Assembly: GCA_021106665.1 (NCBI GenBank)
Contig: JAIOTR010000297.1
Span: 1 to 5,458, forward strand
DNA: 5,458 nt
Direction of reading: 5' to 3'
Source: Bacteroidales bacterium
Lineage (GTDB): Bacteria; Bacteroidota; Bacteroidia; Bacteroidales; JAADJA01
The position numbers were made by a program, and so were the translations under genes. The notes beneath the pieces are model-generated. The model saw only the letters and a list, made by a program, of their open reading frames with translations. It did no database searches and had not been told where the DNA came from. Of the stretch, positions 1-5,458 are shown one piece after another (within the stretch, counting starts at the first letter, position 1; each line of letters starts with the position of its first letter).

Positions 1-1057
1 ATTCTTTGTAGTTATTATTGAAAAAGTAAATGTCAGACAAGGTTTTGTAGGCAAGGCTGATTAAGTTTGGATTATCAATATTTCTGGCCATCTCCAGCGC
101 ATTGTCGGCTCGCTCAATGGCATCCGGGTTGCCCTGCCTGCTTTGGGCAACAGCCAATCTCAGATTTGTAATAATGATGCCGGTTTTTTCCTCCAGTCCG
201 GTAAAATTCTTCAGTGCAATTTTCAATGATTCTTCTGCTTTCTCATATTTGCCCATTAATATCAGGACTCCGCCAATTTTATATTCTGAGCTTGCGATTG
301 CCCTGGTCATATTTAGGCCGGAACGAATTTCTAAAGCCTGGTTGTAGAACATTAAAGAAGAATCAAGCACTCCCAGTTTTTCATACGTTTTGCCAATGCA
401 TGTTAAAGTGTTTGAGATTCCCTGTTGGTCATTAATAAGCTTCTTTATGGAGAGTGTTTCCCAGAAATAACCCAAAGCCTTTTCCGGATCTTTTCTATTA
501 TGAAGTACCATTCCCATACTGTTGTAGAAAGATGACATATGTTTCAGATTCCCTGTTTTTTCAGTAAGCTGAATGGCGGCTTTGTACATTTCCATAGCAT
601 GAATGTAATCTCCCCGAATGCTGCAAATTTCTCCTTTCGCAAAATAGAGGAATGCAAGGGCATCCAATTCATTTGTGGTTTCCAGTATCTTTTCGGCCCT
701 GTCAAGGTATTTGACAGAAAGGGGATAGTCATCCTTATAGTAATATACACGGCCTTGCCAAAAAAGGCTTTTTCCGATACCGTCTGTATAATTTTGATAT
801 GTCGAGATTGTAAACGCTTCCTGCAGAAACATCAGGGCCTTATCATTTTCTATGCTACAATAATGTTCACCTAATTTTAACAGGATATTTACTTTTACAG
901 TATCGTCGGGGAGGTTTAATAGCTTGCTTTCAAATTGCTGAATTTGATTTTCCGCAAATATATTTTGAATACTTAACAGGATAAATAGAACAATTGATAA
1001 AAACTCTTTAGGAAAAAGAAAAATTGATTCTTTAGATGGGTTTGTTTTTTTGTTCAT
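1..1057 (-). CDS. Exported TPR-repeat protein, 3' end off the left edge (partial)
   Basis: This reading frame is open from ATG at 1057-1055 to the window edge: 352 codons, with the C-terminus missing. The start is well fixed because TAG and TAA lie in frame directly before the ATG. Residues 1-18 are polar or lysine-bearing. Residues 19-34 are hydrophobic and end in IFA-EN, a plausible signal peptidase I site after Ala35. From about residue 57 the protein is tetratricopeptide repeats with an almost exact 40-residue period: the small residue of helix A falls at Gly63, Gly102, Gly142, Gly182, Gly222, Gly262 and Ala302, and further motifs read like GKYEKAEESLKIAL. TPR arrays bind other proteins or peptides. 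In Bacteroidetes, secreted 40-residue TPR arrays often precede a membrane helix and a histidine kinase, LuxR-type or cyclase output domain. Whether that holds here cannot be seen. The gene follows the helicase gene by 47 bp on the same strand. The TPR assignment is firm; the function is unknown. Confidence 0.88.
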   Translation of the reverse strand, partial: MNKKTNPSKESIFLFPKEFLSIVLFILLSIQNIFAENQIQQFESKLLNLPDDTVKVNILLKLGEHYCSIENDKALMFLQEAFTISTYQNYTDGIGKSLFWQGRVYYYKDDYPLSVKYLDRAEKILETTNELDALAFLYFAKGEICSIRGDYIHAMEMYKAAIQLTEKTGNLKHMSSFYNSMGMVLHNRKDPEKALGYFWETLSIKKLINDQQGISNTLTCIGKTYEKLGVLDSSLMFYNQALEIRSGLNMTRAIASSEYKIGGVLILMGKYEKAEESLKIALKNFTGLEEKTGIIITNLRLAVAQSRQGNPDAIERADNALEMARNIDNPNLISLAYKTLSDIYFFNNNYKE

Positions 1058-1089
1058 TTACTATAAAAAGAAAATAACTTTCAAAACAG

Positions 1090-1097
1090 CAAATCTA
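1090..1097 (-). promoter_or_regulatory. Possible Bacteroidetes -7 box before the TPR gene
   Basis: On the minus strand this reads TAGATTTG, which fits the Bacteroidetes primary sigma consensus TAnnTTTG and lies 32 bp before the TPR gene start. No TTTG-like -33 element is present at the usual 19-21 bp spacing, and the upstream sequence is the 3' end of the helicase gene. A second TAGATTT occurs 11 bp further upstream, so this may simply be an AT-rich chance match. If the box is inactive, the TPR gene would depend on read-through from the helicase gene; no terminator hairpin is visible in the 47-bp gap. Confidence 0.28.
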
Positions 1098-1104
1098 TTA
1101 AAAT

Positions 1105-2808
1105 CTAATATCTTTTCCCCTTTTTTCTTCCGGCAAAACGTTTCTTGCTTTTTCTATTTCTAAAATCATTATCTGAACTTTCCCGTTTGTTCGTTGATTT
1201 GGTATCGGGTTTTGAAAGTTCAACACTTACCTTACCTCCTTCGTATTTGGCATTTTTAAAGGCTTCTAGTATTTCCTTTTCATATTTTGAATCTATTTCG
1301 AAAAAGGAAAACTTTTTCATGATATCAATTTTACCGATTTCGATATTTCGTTTTTGCGTGGAGTCATTGATCAATCCTATTAATCGTGGAACGGTTAAGT
1401 TACTTTTAGAACCCACACTGATAAAGAATCTTGAAAAGCCTTTTGCTTTTCCTTTTCTAATTTCATCTCTGGGGGGCTTACTGGAAACATTCAAATCTCT
1501 GGCGCCTTTATAATAGGCCAGAAAACGGTTAAATTCAACCGAAACAAAATGTTTGATCAAGTCTTCCCTGCTAAGCCAATCGAGCTTTTTATATATAACC
1601 GGCAGGTATTGTTCTATCTGGGCATCATTAACTTCGATTTTTTCAACTTTATCTATCAGGTTAAATAGTTGCTTTTCACAAATTTCTTTACCACCCGGAA
1701 CTAATTTTTTCACAAACTTTTTGCCTGTGAGTTGTTCTAACCTCTTGATTTTGTTCACTTCCCTTGAATGACAAATAGCGATGGATATACCACTTTTGCC
1801 AGCCCTGCCTGTTCGGCCACTGCGATGGATATATATTTCAAGTTCATCCGGCAGATTATAATTTATAATATGGGTCAGATCATTCACATCCAGGCCCCGT
1901 GCCGCAACATCCGTAGCAACAAGTATTTGAAGGTGTTTTGTTCTGAATCGCTTCATGACACTATCGCGCTGCGGCTGTGACAGATCACCGTGCAGCGCAT
2001 CGGCATTGTATCCATCGGCAATTAATTTGTCTGCTACTTCTTTGGTTTCCCTGCGGGTACGACAAAAAACAATACTGTAAATTTTCGGATTAATATCAGC
2101 AATCCGTTTTAGGACTTCGTACCGGTCTTTGGCCTGTACGCTATAGAATTCGTGCCGTACATTTTCGGCTCCTATGTTTTTCTTTCCAGCTAAAATTTCT
2201 TCAGGCTCATTCATGTATTTTTCCGCAATTTGCCTGATCTCTTTGGGCATGGTAGCAGAAAATAGTAAAGTTTCTTTTTCTTTGGGAGTTTGTTCCAATA
2301 TGGCATCCAATTCATCCTTAAATCCCATATTCAGCATTTCATCGGCTTCATCCAGAACAAGCCAGCGGATATTTTTAATTTTTAATACTTTTCTCTTGAT
2401 CAGGTCCAGAGTTCTGCCGGGTGTGCCAACCACAATCTGACATCCTCTTTTAATGGCTTTAATTTGAGGTTCAATACTGGCGCCACCATAAACTGATAAT
2501 ACATTGAATTGTTTCACATACTTGCTGTATGTTTTCAAGTCGTTGGCCACCTGCATACATAATTCACGGGTGGGGCATAATACCAGAGATTGTACCTCCC
2601 TTGAAGTGTTATCAGATTGCTGAATGATAGGTAATCCAAAAGCTGCGGTTTTTCCAGTTCCTGTTTGGGCAAGGCCAATCAAATCCTTCCTGGAATCAAG
2701 TATTACAGGAATGATCTTATCCTGTATGGGAGTGGGATTAACAAATCCCAGTTCATCAATAATTTTTAATAACTCAGGCTTTAATCCCAGTTCTTCAAAT
2801 GTTGTCAT
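1105..2808 (-). CDS. deaD: DEAD-box ATP-dependent RNA helicase with DbpA-type RNA-binding domain
   Basis: This is a complete 567-residue cytoplasmic helicase that uses ATP to open short RNA duplexes; relatives act in ribosome assembly, RNA decay and cold adaptation. All core motifs are intact: Q motif GFVNPTPIQ (21-29), Walker A AQTGTGKT (47-54), PTREL (79-83), TPGR (129-132), DEAD (153-156), SAT (184-186), ARGLD (303-307) and HRSGRTGR (328-335). A helical linker (about 375-440) leads to a DbpA/GUCT-like RRM domain at about 459-532, recognisable from RFFISVG and IGKIDIMKKFSFFEI. The last 30 or so residues are very rich in Lys and Arg and probably add nonspecific RNA binding. The ATG at 2808 places the Q motif at the usual distance, and an in-frame TAA lies 9 bases upstream. 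There is no Shine-Dalgarno sequence. The domain order and length fit DeaD/CsdA-like proteins. The symbol is a family-level choice; cshA or dbpA-like naming is possible, but the family itself is certain. Confidence 0.97.
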   Translation of the reverse strand: MTTFEELGLKPELLKIIDELGFVNPTPIQDKIIPVILDSRKDLIGLAQTGTGKTAAFGLPIIQQSDNTSREVQSLVLCPTRELCMQVANDLKTYSKYVKQFNVLSVYGGASIEPQIKAIKRGCQIVVGTPGRTLDLIKRKVLKIKNIRWLVLDEADEMLNMGFKDELDAILEQTPKEKETLLFSATMPKEIRQIAEKYMNEPEEILAGKKNIGAENVRHEFYSVQAKDRYEVLKRIADINPKIYSIVFCRTRRETKEVADKLIADGYNADALHGDLSQPQRDSVMKRFRTKHLQILVATDVAARGLDVNDLTHIINYNLPDELEIYIHRSGRTGRAGKSGISIAICHSREVNKIKRLEQLTGKKFVKKLVPGGKEICEKQLFNLIDKVEKIEVNDAQIEQYLPVIYKKLDWLSREDLIKHFVSVEFNRFLAYYKGARDLNVSSKPPRDEIRKGKAKGFSRFFISVGSKSNLTVPRLIGLINDSTQKRNIEIGKIDIMKKFSFFEIDSKYEKEILEAFKNAKYEGGKVSVELSKPDTKSTNKRESSDNDFRNRKSKKRFAGRKKGKRY

Positions 2809-2885
2809 GTTAAATTATTTAGTTGTGAAAAGTCCAAAACATAACCCTGGAATTCTGCCCGGAACCTATCGGAATAAATTTTTTG

Positions 2886-2893
2886 CAAAAGTA
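2886..2893 (-). promoter_or_regulatory. Probable -7 box of the helicase promoter
   Basis: On the minus strand this reads TACTTTTG, a full match to the Bacteroidetes -7 consensus TAnnTTTG. Transcription would start near 2880 and give a leader of about 70 nt before the helicase ATG. The nearest upstream TTG (2921-2919) is 25 bp away, longer than the usual 19-21 bp, so the -33 element is weak or absent. The palindrome TTTTGCAAAA at 2881-2890 overlaps the downstream half of the box, which would suit an operator, but short AT-rich palindromes are common. Confidence 0.45.
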
Positions 2894-2938
2894 GTCTTAT
2901 TCTGTATATGTGAATAAGCAACTAAAATTCAGTAGGTA

Positions 2939-3066
2939 TTTCTTAGTGATTTCTTAGTACCTTAGAGACTTTTGCCATAGGCATTCCTTTAGAAGTGGCA
3001 AGAAAAATTTCCAAATATTAGCCACTAAGACCTGCCCGACTTGGTTAGGCGGGCACTAAAACAAAG
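2939..3066. repeat. Degenerate CTTAGTG / CACTAAG octamer element with inverted arms
   Basis: The left arm has short repeats starting CTTAG at 2942, 2953 and 2961, followed by CTTTTGCC at 2969; the steps are 11, 8 and 8 bases. The right arm has the reverse complement, CACTAAG at 3023-3029, and CACTAAA at 3054-3060 followed by ACAAAG. CTTAGTG (2942-2948) and CACTAAG (3023-3029) form a perfect 7-bp inverted pair 74 bases apart. No reading frame or known RNA explains this. It resembles decayed non-coding repeats built from roughly 8-bp CACTAAGN units, which I recall from intergenic DNA of Bacteroidetes and other environmental bacteria. That recollection is not checked here, and the function is unknown. 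Confidence 0.5.
3033..3055. repeat. Small GC-rich hairpin within the octamer element
   Basis: TGCCCG (3033-3038) pairs with CGGGCA (3050-3055). An inner CT/AG pair lies beyond a single A-G mismatch and leaves a 5-base TGGTT loop. It is the only GC-rich island in an AT-rich gap. Neither side is followed by a T run and it lies between divergent promoters, so it is not an intrinsic terminator. It sits between CACTAAGAC and CACTAAAAC, as if inserted into an octamer run, which suggests a small mobile palindrome of REP type or an extruding structure. Confidence 0.55.
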
Positions 3067-3200
3067 ATTCCAAAGGCAGGCATTTGGGATACGATGTCAT
3101 TAGCAGTTTCTCGAAGAGTGTGGATTGACATACGAGGTTTTTCAACAATCAATTCTTAATACATTCGTTATTTTATTCAATTTCAGCAGGGGATTATCTA

Positions 3201-3208
3201 TAATTTTG
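3201..3208 (+). promoter_or_regulatory. Possible -7 box of the thioredoxin-like gene
   Basis: The sequence TAATTTTG matches TAnnTTTG and ends 18 bp before the ATG at 3227. The start of transcription would be near 3213-3215, giving a very short AT-rich leader of about 12-14 nt. No TTTG is found 19-21 bp upstream, where the sequence is instead around TTCAATTTC. The surrounding DNA is very AT-rich, so a chance match is a real possibility. Confidence 0.38.
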
Positions 3209-3226
3209 TTGTTATAATTTTTATAA

Positions 3227-4666
3227 ATGAAAACAAAAAAGAGTAAAATTCAATTTATTGGTATTAAAAGCCTTGTTTGGTTAGCAGTGATTTTATTATC
3301 TCTTCTTTACTCTAATGTCAGGGCAGATGGATACAAAATTAAAATCCAGATTATAGGAATACAGGATACGGTTTGCTACCTCGCTAATTATTATGGTGAT
3401 AAAACCTATCTCACTGATACTGCAATTGTGGATTCTAAAGGGAAATTTACTTTTGAAGGAGATACAATACTTCCGGGCGGTATATATATTGTTGCAGGCC
3501 AGAGCAATAATAAATACTTTGAATTTATTATCGACAAGGAGCAAAAATTTTCTGTTTCGACCGAAGTTACTGACATCAATGGAAAAATGAAATTTGAGAA
3601 TTCACGTGATAACAAATTGTTTTTTGAGTTCATCAAAAACAACATGGTTAAGCGAATGGAAATAGAATCATTGAAGAAATCAAAATCTCAAATCTTACTG
3701 CCTGATTCTCTGAAAAGTATCGATAAACAGATTGATGAAATAAATACATCGTTAGAGGCATACCAACAAAAAGTTATTTCTGAAAATCCCGGGAGTTTTG
3801 TTTCTATTGTATTAAAAGCAATGCAAGAGCCAGAAGTTATTGATATTCCTATCCTTGAAAATGGAAGGGAAGATTCGGTTTATAAATACCAGTATTATAA
3901 ACAACATTTTTGGGATAATTATGATTTAACAGATGATCGTTTATTACGGACACCTCTTTTTCATAAACGGCTGGAAAGGTATTTTGCAAATATTCTTTAC
4001 CAACATCCCGATACAATTATTAAAGAAGCTGATATATACATAAATAAGACCAGGGAGAACAAGGAAGTTTTTAAATATTCGGTTTGGTTCCTGACTTATA
4101 AATTTGAAACTTCGAAGATCATGGGCTTTGATGAAATCTTTGTTCATATGGTGGATACATACTATACTACCGGTGAAGCCTACTGGTCTGATTCAACTGT
4201 GGTAGCAAGTTTATCAAAACGTGCCGATGCGTTAAGACCCATATTGATTGGTGGAACAGCCCCTGACCTCATTCTTATAGATACCAATTACTCTTTTCTG
4301 TCATTACATTATTCGCCGGCTGATTACACTGTGCTGTTATTTTATGAGATTGATTGCAATCACTGCAAAAAAGAAATAAATGAACTCAATGCCTGGTATG
4401 AAAATAATGATCTTGGGCTGCACGTGTTTGCTGTTAATACAGATACTTCTCTTGTGAAATGGAAAAAATTCATTATTGATAATGATCTGAAATGGATAAA
4501 TGTCAACGGTACCCGAAGCATAACACCTGATTATCATCAACTGTATGATATCAGGACAACACCAACACTTTTTTTAATGGATCAAAAGAAGAAAATAATT
4601 GCGAAACGATTAAAAACCGAACAACTTATCCCATTTCTTGAAAATTATCATAAAAACAAGCAGTAG
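3227..4666 (+). CDS. Exported TlpA-like thiol-disulfide oxidoreductase with DUF4369-type N-terminus
   Basis: This complete 479-residue protein has three parts. Residues 1-33 form a signal peptide: lysine-rich start, hydrophobic stretch 15-28, likely cleavage at VRA-DG. Residues 35-115 form a beta-rich domain with the pattern YLANYYGDKTYLTDTAIVDS followed by LPGGIYIVAG, characteristic of the Bacteroidetes DUF4369 family. About 125-335 is a largely helical, charged middle region resembling DUF5106. From 340 to 479 there is a thioredoxin fold: APDLILID (345-352), active site Cys377-Asn-His-Cys380 in YEIDCNHCKKE, and the cis-proline loop TTP at 444-446. Such proteins reduce or exchange disulfides in the periplasm, often on c-type cytochromes or other envelope proteins; the substrate here is unknown. 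The only other cysteine is Cys50. No lipobox Cys follows the signal peptide, so it is probably soluble or periplasmic. The start is fixed by TAA immediately before the ATG. There is no Shine-Dalgarno sequence, and the gene diverges from the helicase gene. Confidence 0.92.
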   Translation: MKTKKSKIQFIGIKSLVWLAVILLSLLYSNVRADGYKIKIQIIGIQDTVCYLANYYGDKTYLTDTAIVDSKGKFTFEGDTILPGGIYIVAGQSNNKYFEFIIDKEQKFSVSTEVTDINGKMKFENSRDNKLFFEFIKNNMVKRMEIESLKKSKSQILLPDSLKSIDKQIDEINTSLEAYQQKVISENPGSFVSIVLKAMQEPEVIDIPILENGREDSVYKYQYYKQHFWDNYDLTDDRLLRTPLFHKRLERYFANILYQHPDTIIKEADIYINKTRENKEVFKYSVWFLTYKFETSKIMGFDEIFVHMVDTYYTTGEAYWSDSTVVASLSKRADALRPILIGGTAPDLILIDTNYSFLSLHYSPADYTVLLFYEIDCNHCKKEINELNAWYENNDLGLHVFAVNTDTSLVKWKKFIIDNDLKWINVNGTRSITPDYHQLYDIRTTPTLFLMDQKKKIIAKRLKTEQLIPFLENYHKNKQ

Positions 4667-4787
4667 CAAGGGATTGAATAAAAACAAAATAATTGAACGA
4701 AAGTATAACAAATTCGACTGATTACCGTATACACATAATTAGTAATTACCAACATAGCAAATCGAAATGAGGGAAGGTAAAAACGAC

Positions 4788-5458
4788 ATGTCGAAGTTTT
4801 ATAATACAGCTTTTTTATTACTGGCTTTTGTTGTATTTAATTTACAGGTATTTACACAATCAGTTACTGCAGATTTTTCATGGAATCAAACTTGTAAAGA
4901 GTTTAAATTTTTTGATAATTCAATTCCTGTCGGAGGAACCATTGTACAATGGGATTGGGATTTTGGTGATGGTTTTGGATCATCCACCGACCCTGATCCG
5001 TTGTATACTTATTTAACCCCCGGAGATTATACAGTTACTCTCACTGTTACTTTGGAGGATTTAATAACCACAGATCAGACTTCAGAAATTATTTATATTG
5101 ACCCGATAGCAGAATTTGGTTATATTCAAATATGTGATTATTTTGAATTCCTTGACCAATCCACTGCATCAACTGGAAATATAACCGATTGGTTATGGGA
5201 TTTTGGTGATAGTAATACTTCAACTGATCAGAATCCGATATACACATATCCAGCTGAAGGCGAATATACAGTTTTACTGACTGTAACGCATGAGTCTGGT
5301 TGTGAAGATACAGTTTCGCAGGTTGTTAGTTTCTATTACCCTACAGCAGCATTCAGCTATATTAATATATGCGAGCATTTTATATTTCAAAACCAATCAA
5401 CAGTTACCAGTGGTACATTGAGTTATTTATGGGATTTTGGTGATACTTTTACTTCGAC
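4788..5458 (+). CDS. Secreted PKD-repeat protein, 3' end off the right edge (partial)
   Basis: The frame is open to the window edge, with 223 full codons seen. From ATG 4788 the protein begins with a signal peptide (MSKFYNT, then a hydrophobic stretch 8-22). An in-frame ATG at 4767 would add seven residues (MREGKND). I chose 4788 because it gives a more usual signal peptide and has purine-rich GGGAAGG about 10 bases upstream; an in-frame TAG at 4755 limits any further extension. The rest is PKD beta-sandwich repeats of about 80 residues. WDFGD occurs at 57-61, 137-141 and 215-219, and the closing strand YTVTLTVT/YTVLLTVT at 81-88 and 160-167; the third repeat is cut. PKD repeats usually form stalks of surface adhesins, carbohydrate-active enzymes or large secreted proteins, and in this phylum many end in a type IX secretion sorting domain, which is out of view here. 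It lies 121 bp after the thioredoxin-like gene, with no functional link apparent. Confidence 0.88.
   Translation, partial: MSKFYNTAFLLLAFVVFNLQVFTQSVTADFSWNQTCKEFKFFDNSIPVGGTIVQWDWDFGDGFGSSTDPDPLYTYLTPGDYTVTLTVTLEDLITTDQTSEIIYIDPIAEFGYIQICDYFEFLDQSTASTGNITDWLWDFGDSNTSTDQNPIYTYPAEGEYTVLLTVTHESGCEDTVSQVVSFYYPTAAFSYINICEHFIFQNQSTVTSGTLSYLWDFGDTFTS
4866..5458 (+). repeat. In-frame tandem PKD repeat units, about 237-240 bp each
   Basis: Three units begin near 4866, 5106 and 5343, the last incomplete. The 15-base string TGGGATTTTGGTGAT, encoding WDFGD, recurs exactly at 4956, 5196 and 5430, spaced 240 and 234 bp apart. Units 2 and 3 share an 18-base match (5193-5210 and 5427-5444). Each unit opens with a pattern A-x-F-x5-C followed by FxF. 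Outside these islands the DNA has diverged, so the repeats are old duplications kept by protein-level selection rather than a fresh expansion. Confidence 0.75.

Larger units (their letters stand above)
2809..3226. other. Divergent intergenic region, 418 bp
   Basis: This gap separates the divergent helicase and thioredoxin-like genes. I see no credible coding sequence here. It holds a -7-like box facing each gene, a 10-bp palindrome TTTTGCAAAA at 2881-2890, degenerate TTAGTG/CACTAA octamers at about 2939-3066, and a GC-rich hairpin at 3033-3055. Positions 3067-3200 show only a weak CCAAA/TTTGG stem (3070-3087) and AT-rich sequence with no recognisable RNA gene. The length is generous for a plain double promoter, which is explained at least in part by the repeat material in the middle. 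Confidence 0.7.

Noticed and set aside
102..874. Plus-strand and other-frame open frames inside the TPR gene
   Set aside because: They are shadows of the long minus-strand TPR frame; their translations show no family pattern and no consistent start context.
1145..2917. Plus-strand open frames opposite the helicase
   Set aside because: The minus-strand frame carries every DEAD-box motif without interruption. The antisense frames are Ser/Leu/Phe-rich shadows of it.
3033..3055. Intrinsic terminator
   Set aside because: The hairpin has no T run on either strand and lies between two divergent genes, where no transcript is expected to end.
3125..3165. Sigma70-like promoter starting at TTGACA
   Set aside because: The -35-like hexamer has no acceptable -10 hexamer at 16-18 bp, and this phylum uses a different promoter consensus.
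3296..4540. Minus-strand frames and a second plus frame within the thioredoxin-like gene
   Set aside because: They overlap a complete, well-supported coding sequence and show no recognisable domains.
4667..4787. Terminator or promoter between the thioredoxin-like and PKD genes
   Set aside because: Only an 8-bp palindrome GTAATTAC (4742-4749) and AT-rich DNA are present. There is no stem with a T run and no TAnnTTTG box, so neither can be supported.
4828..5016. 62-codon plus-strand frame overlapping the PKD gene
   Set aside because: It is out of frame with the clear PKD repeats and has no recognisable domain.
1..5458. A new defence, mobile or biosynthetic system
   Set aside because: The four genes belong to recognisable, unrelated families, and no integrase, transposase, toxin-antitoxin pair, CRISPR array or shared operon was found.

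Overview
The window looks like a piece of chromosome from a low-G+C member of the Bacteroidota (Bacteroidetes). Four things point there. One protein joins a DUF4369-like N-terminus to a TlpA-type thioredoxin domain. Another is a secreted protein with PKD repeats. A third is a periplasm-directed TPR protein. Start codons mostly lack Shine-Dalgarno sequences, while TAnnTTTG boxes of the Bacteroidetes -7 type lie upstream of three genes. The assignment is inferred from gene content and style, not from a marker gene.

Layout, left to right. Positions 1-1057 (minus strand) hold the first 352 codons of an exported TPR-repeat protein whose C-terminus lies off the left edge. After a 47-bp gap, 1105-2808 (minus strand) holds a complete DEAD-box RNA helicase with a C-terminal DbpA-type RNA-binding domain and a basic tail. 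The two genes point the same way and may be co-transcribed, although a weak promoter-like box sits in the gap. The 418-bp stretch 2809-3226 separates the helicase from the divergent gene on its right. It carries a promoter-like box at each end and, between them, degenerate CTTAGTG/CACTAAG octamer runs interrupted by a small GC-rich hairpin. Positions 3227-4666 (plus strand) hold a complete exported thiol-disulfide oxidoreductase-like protein (CNHC active site). After a 121-bp gap, a secreted PKD-repeat protein starts near 4788 and runs off the right edge after two and a half repeats.

The genes do not form an evident pathway. The helicase acts on RNA in the cytoplasm, while the other three products are exported to the periplasm, envelope or cell surface. 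I found no mobile element, CRISPR array, tRNA, rRNA or phage gene, and no convincing new multi-gene system. The most unusual sequence is the intergenic octamer/hairpin element; the cysteine-marked PKD repeats and the unknown C-terminus of the TPR protein also merit a look.
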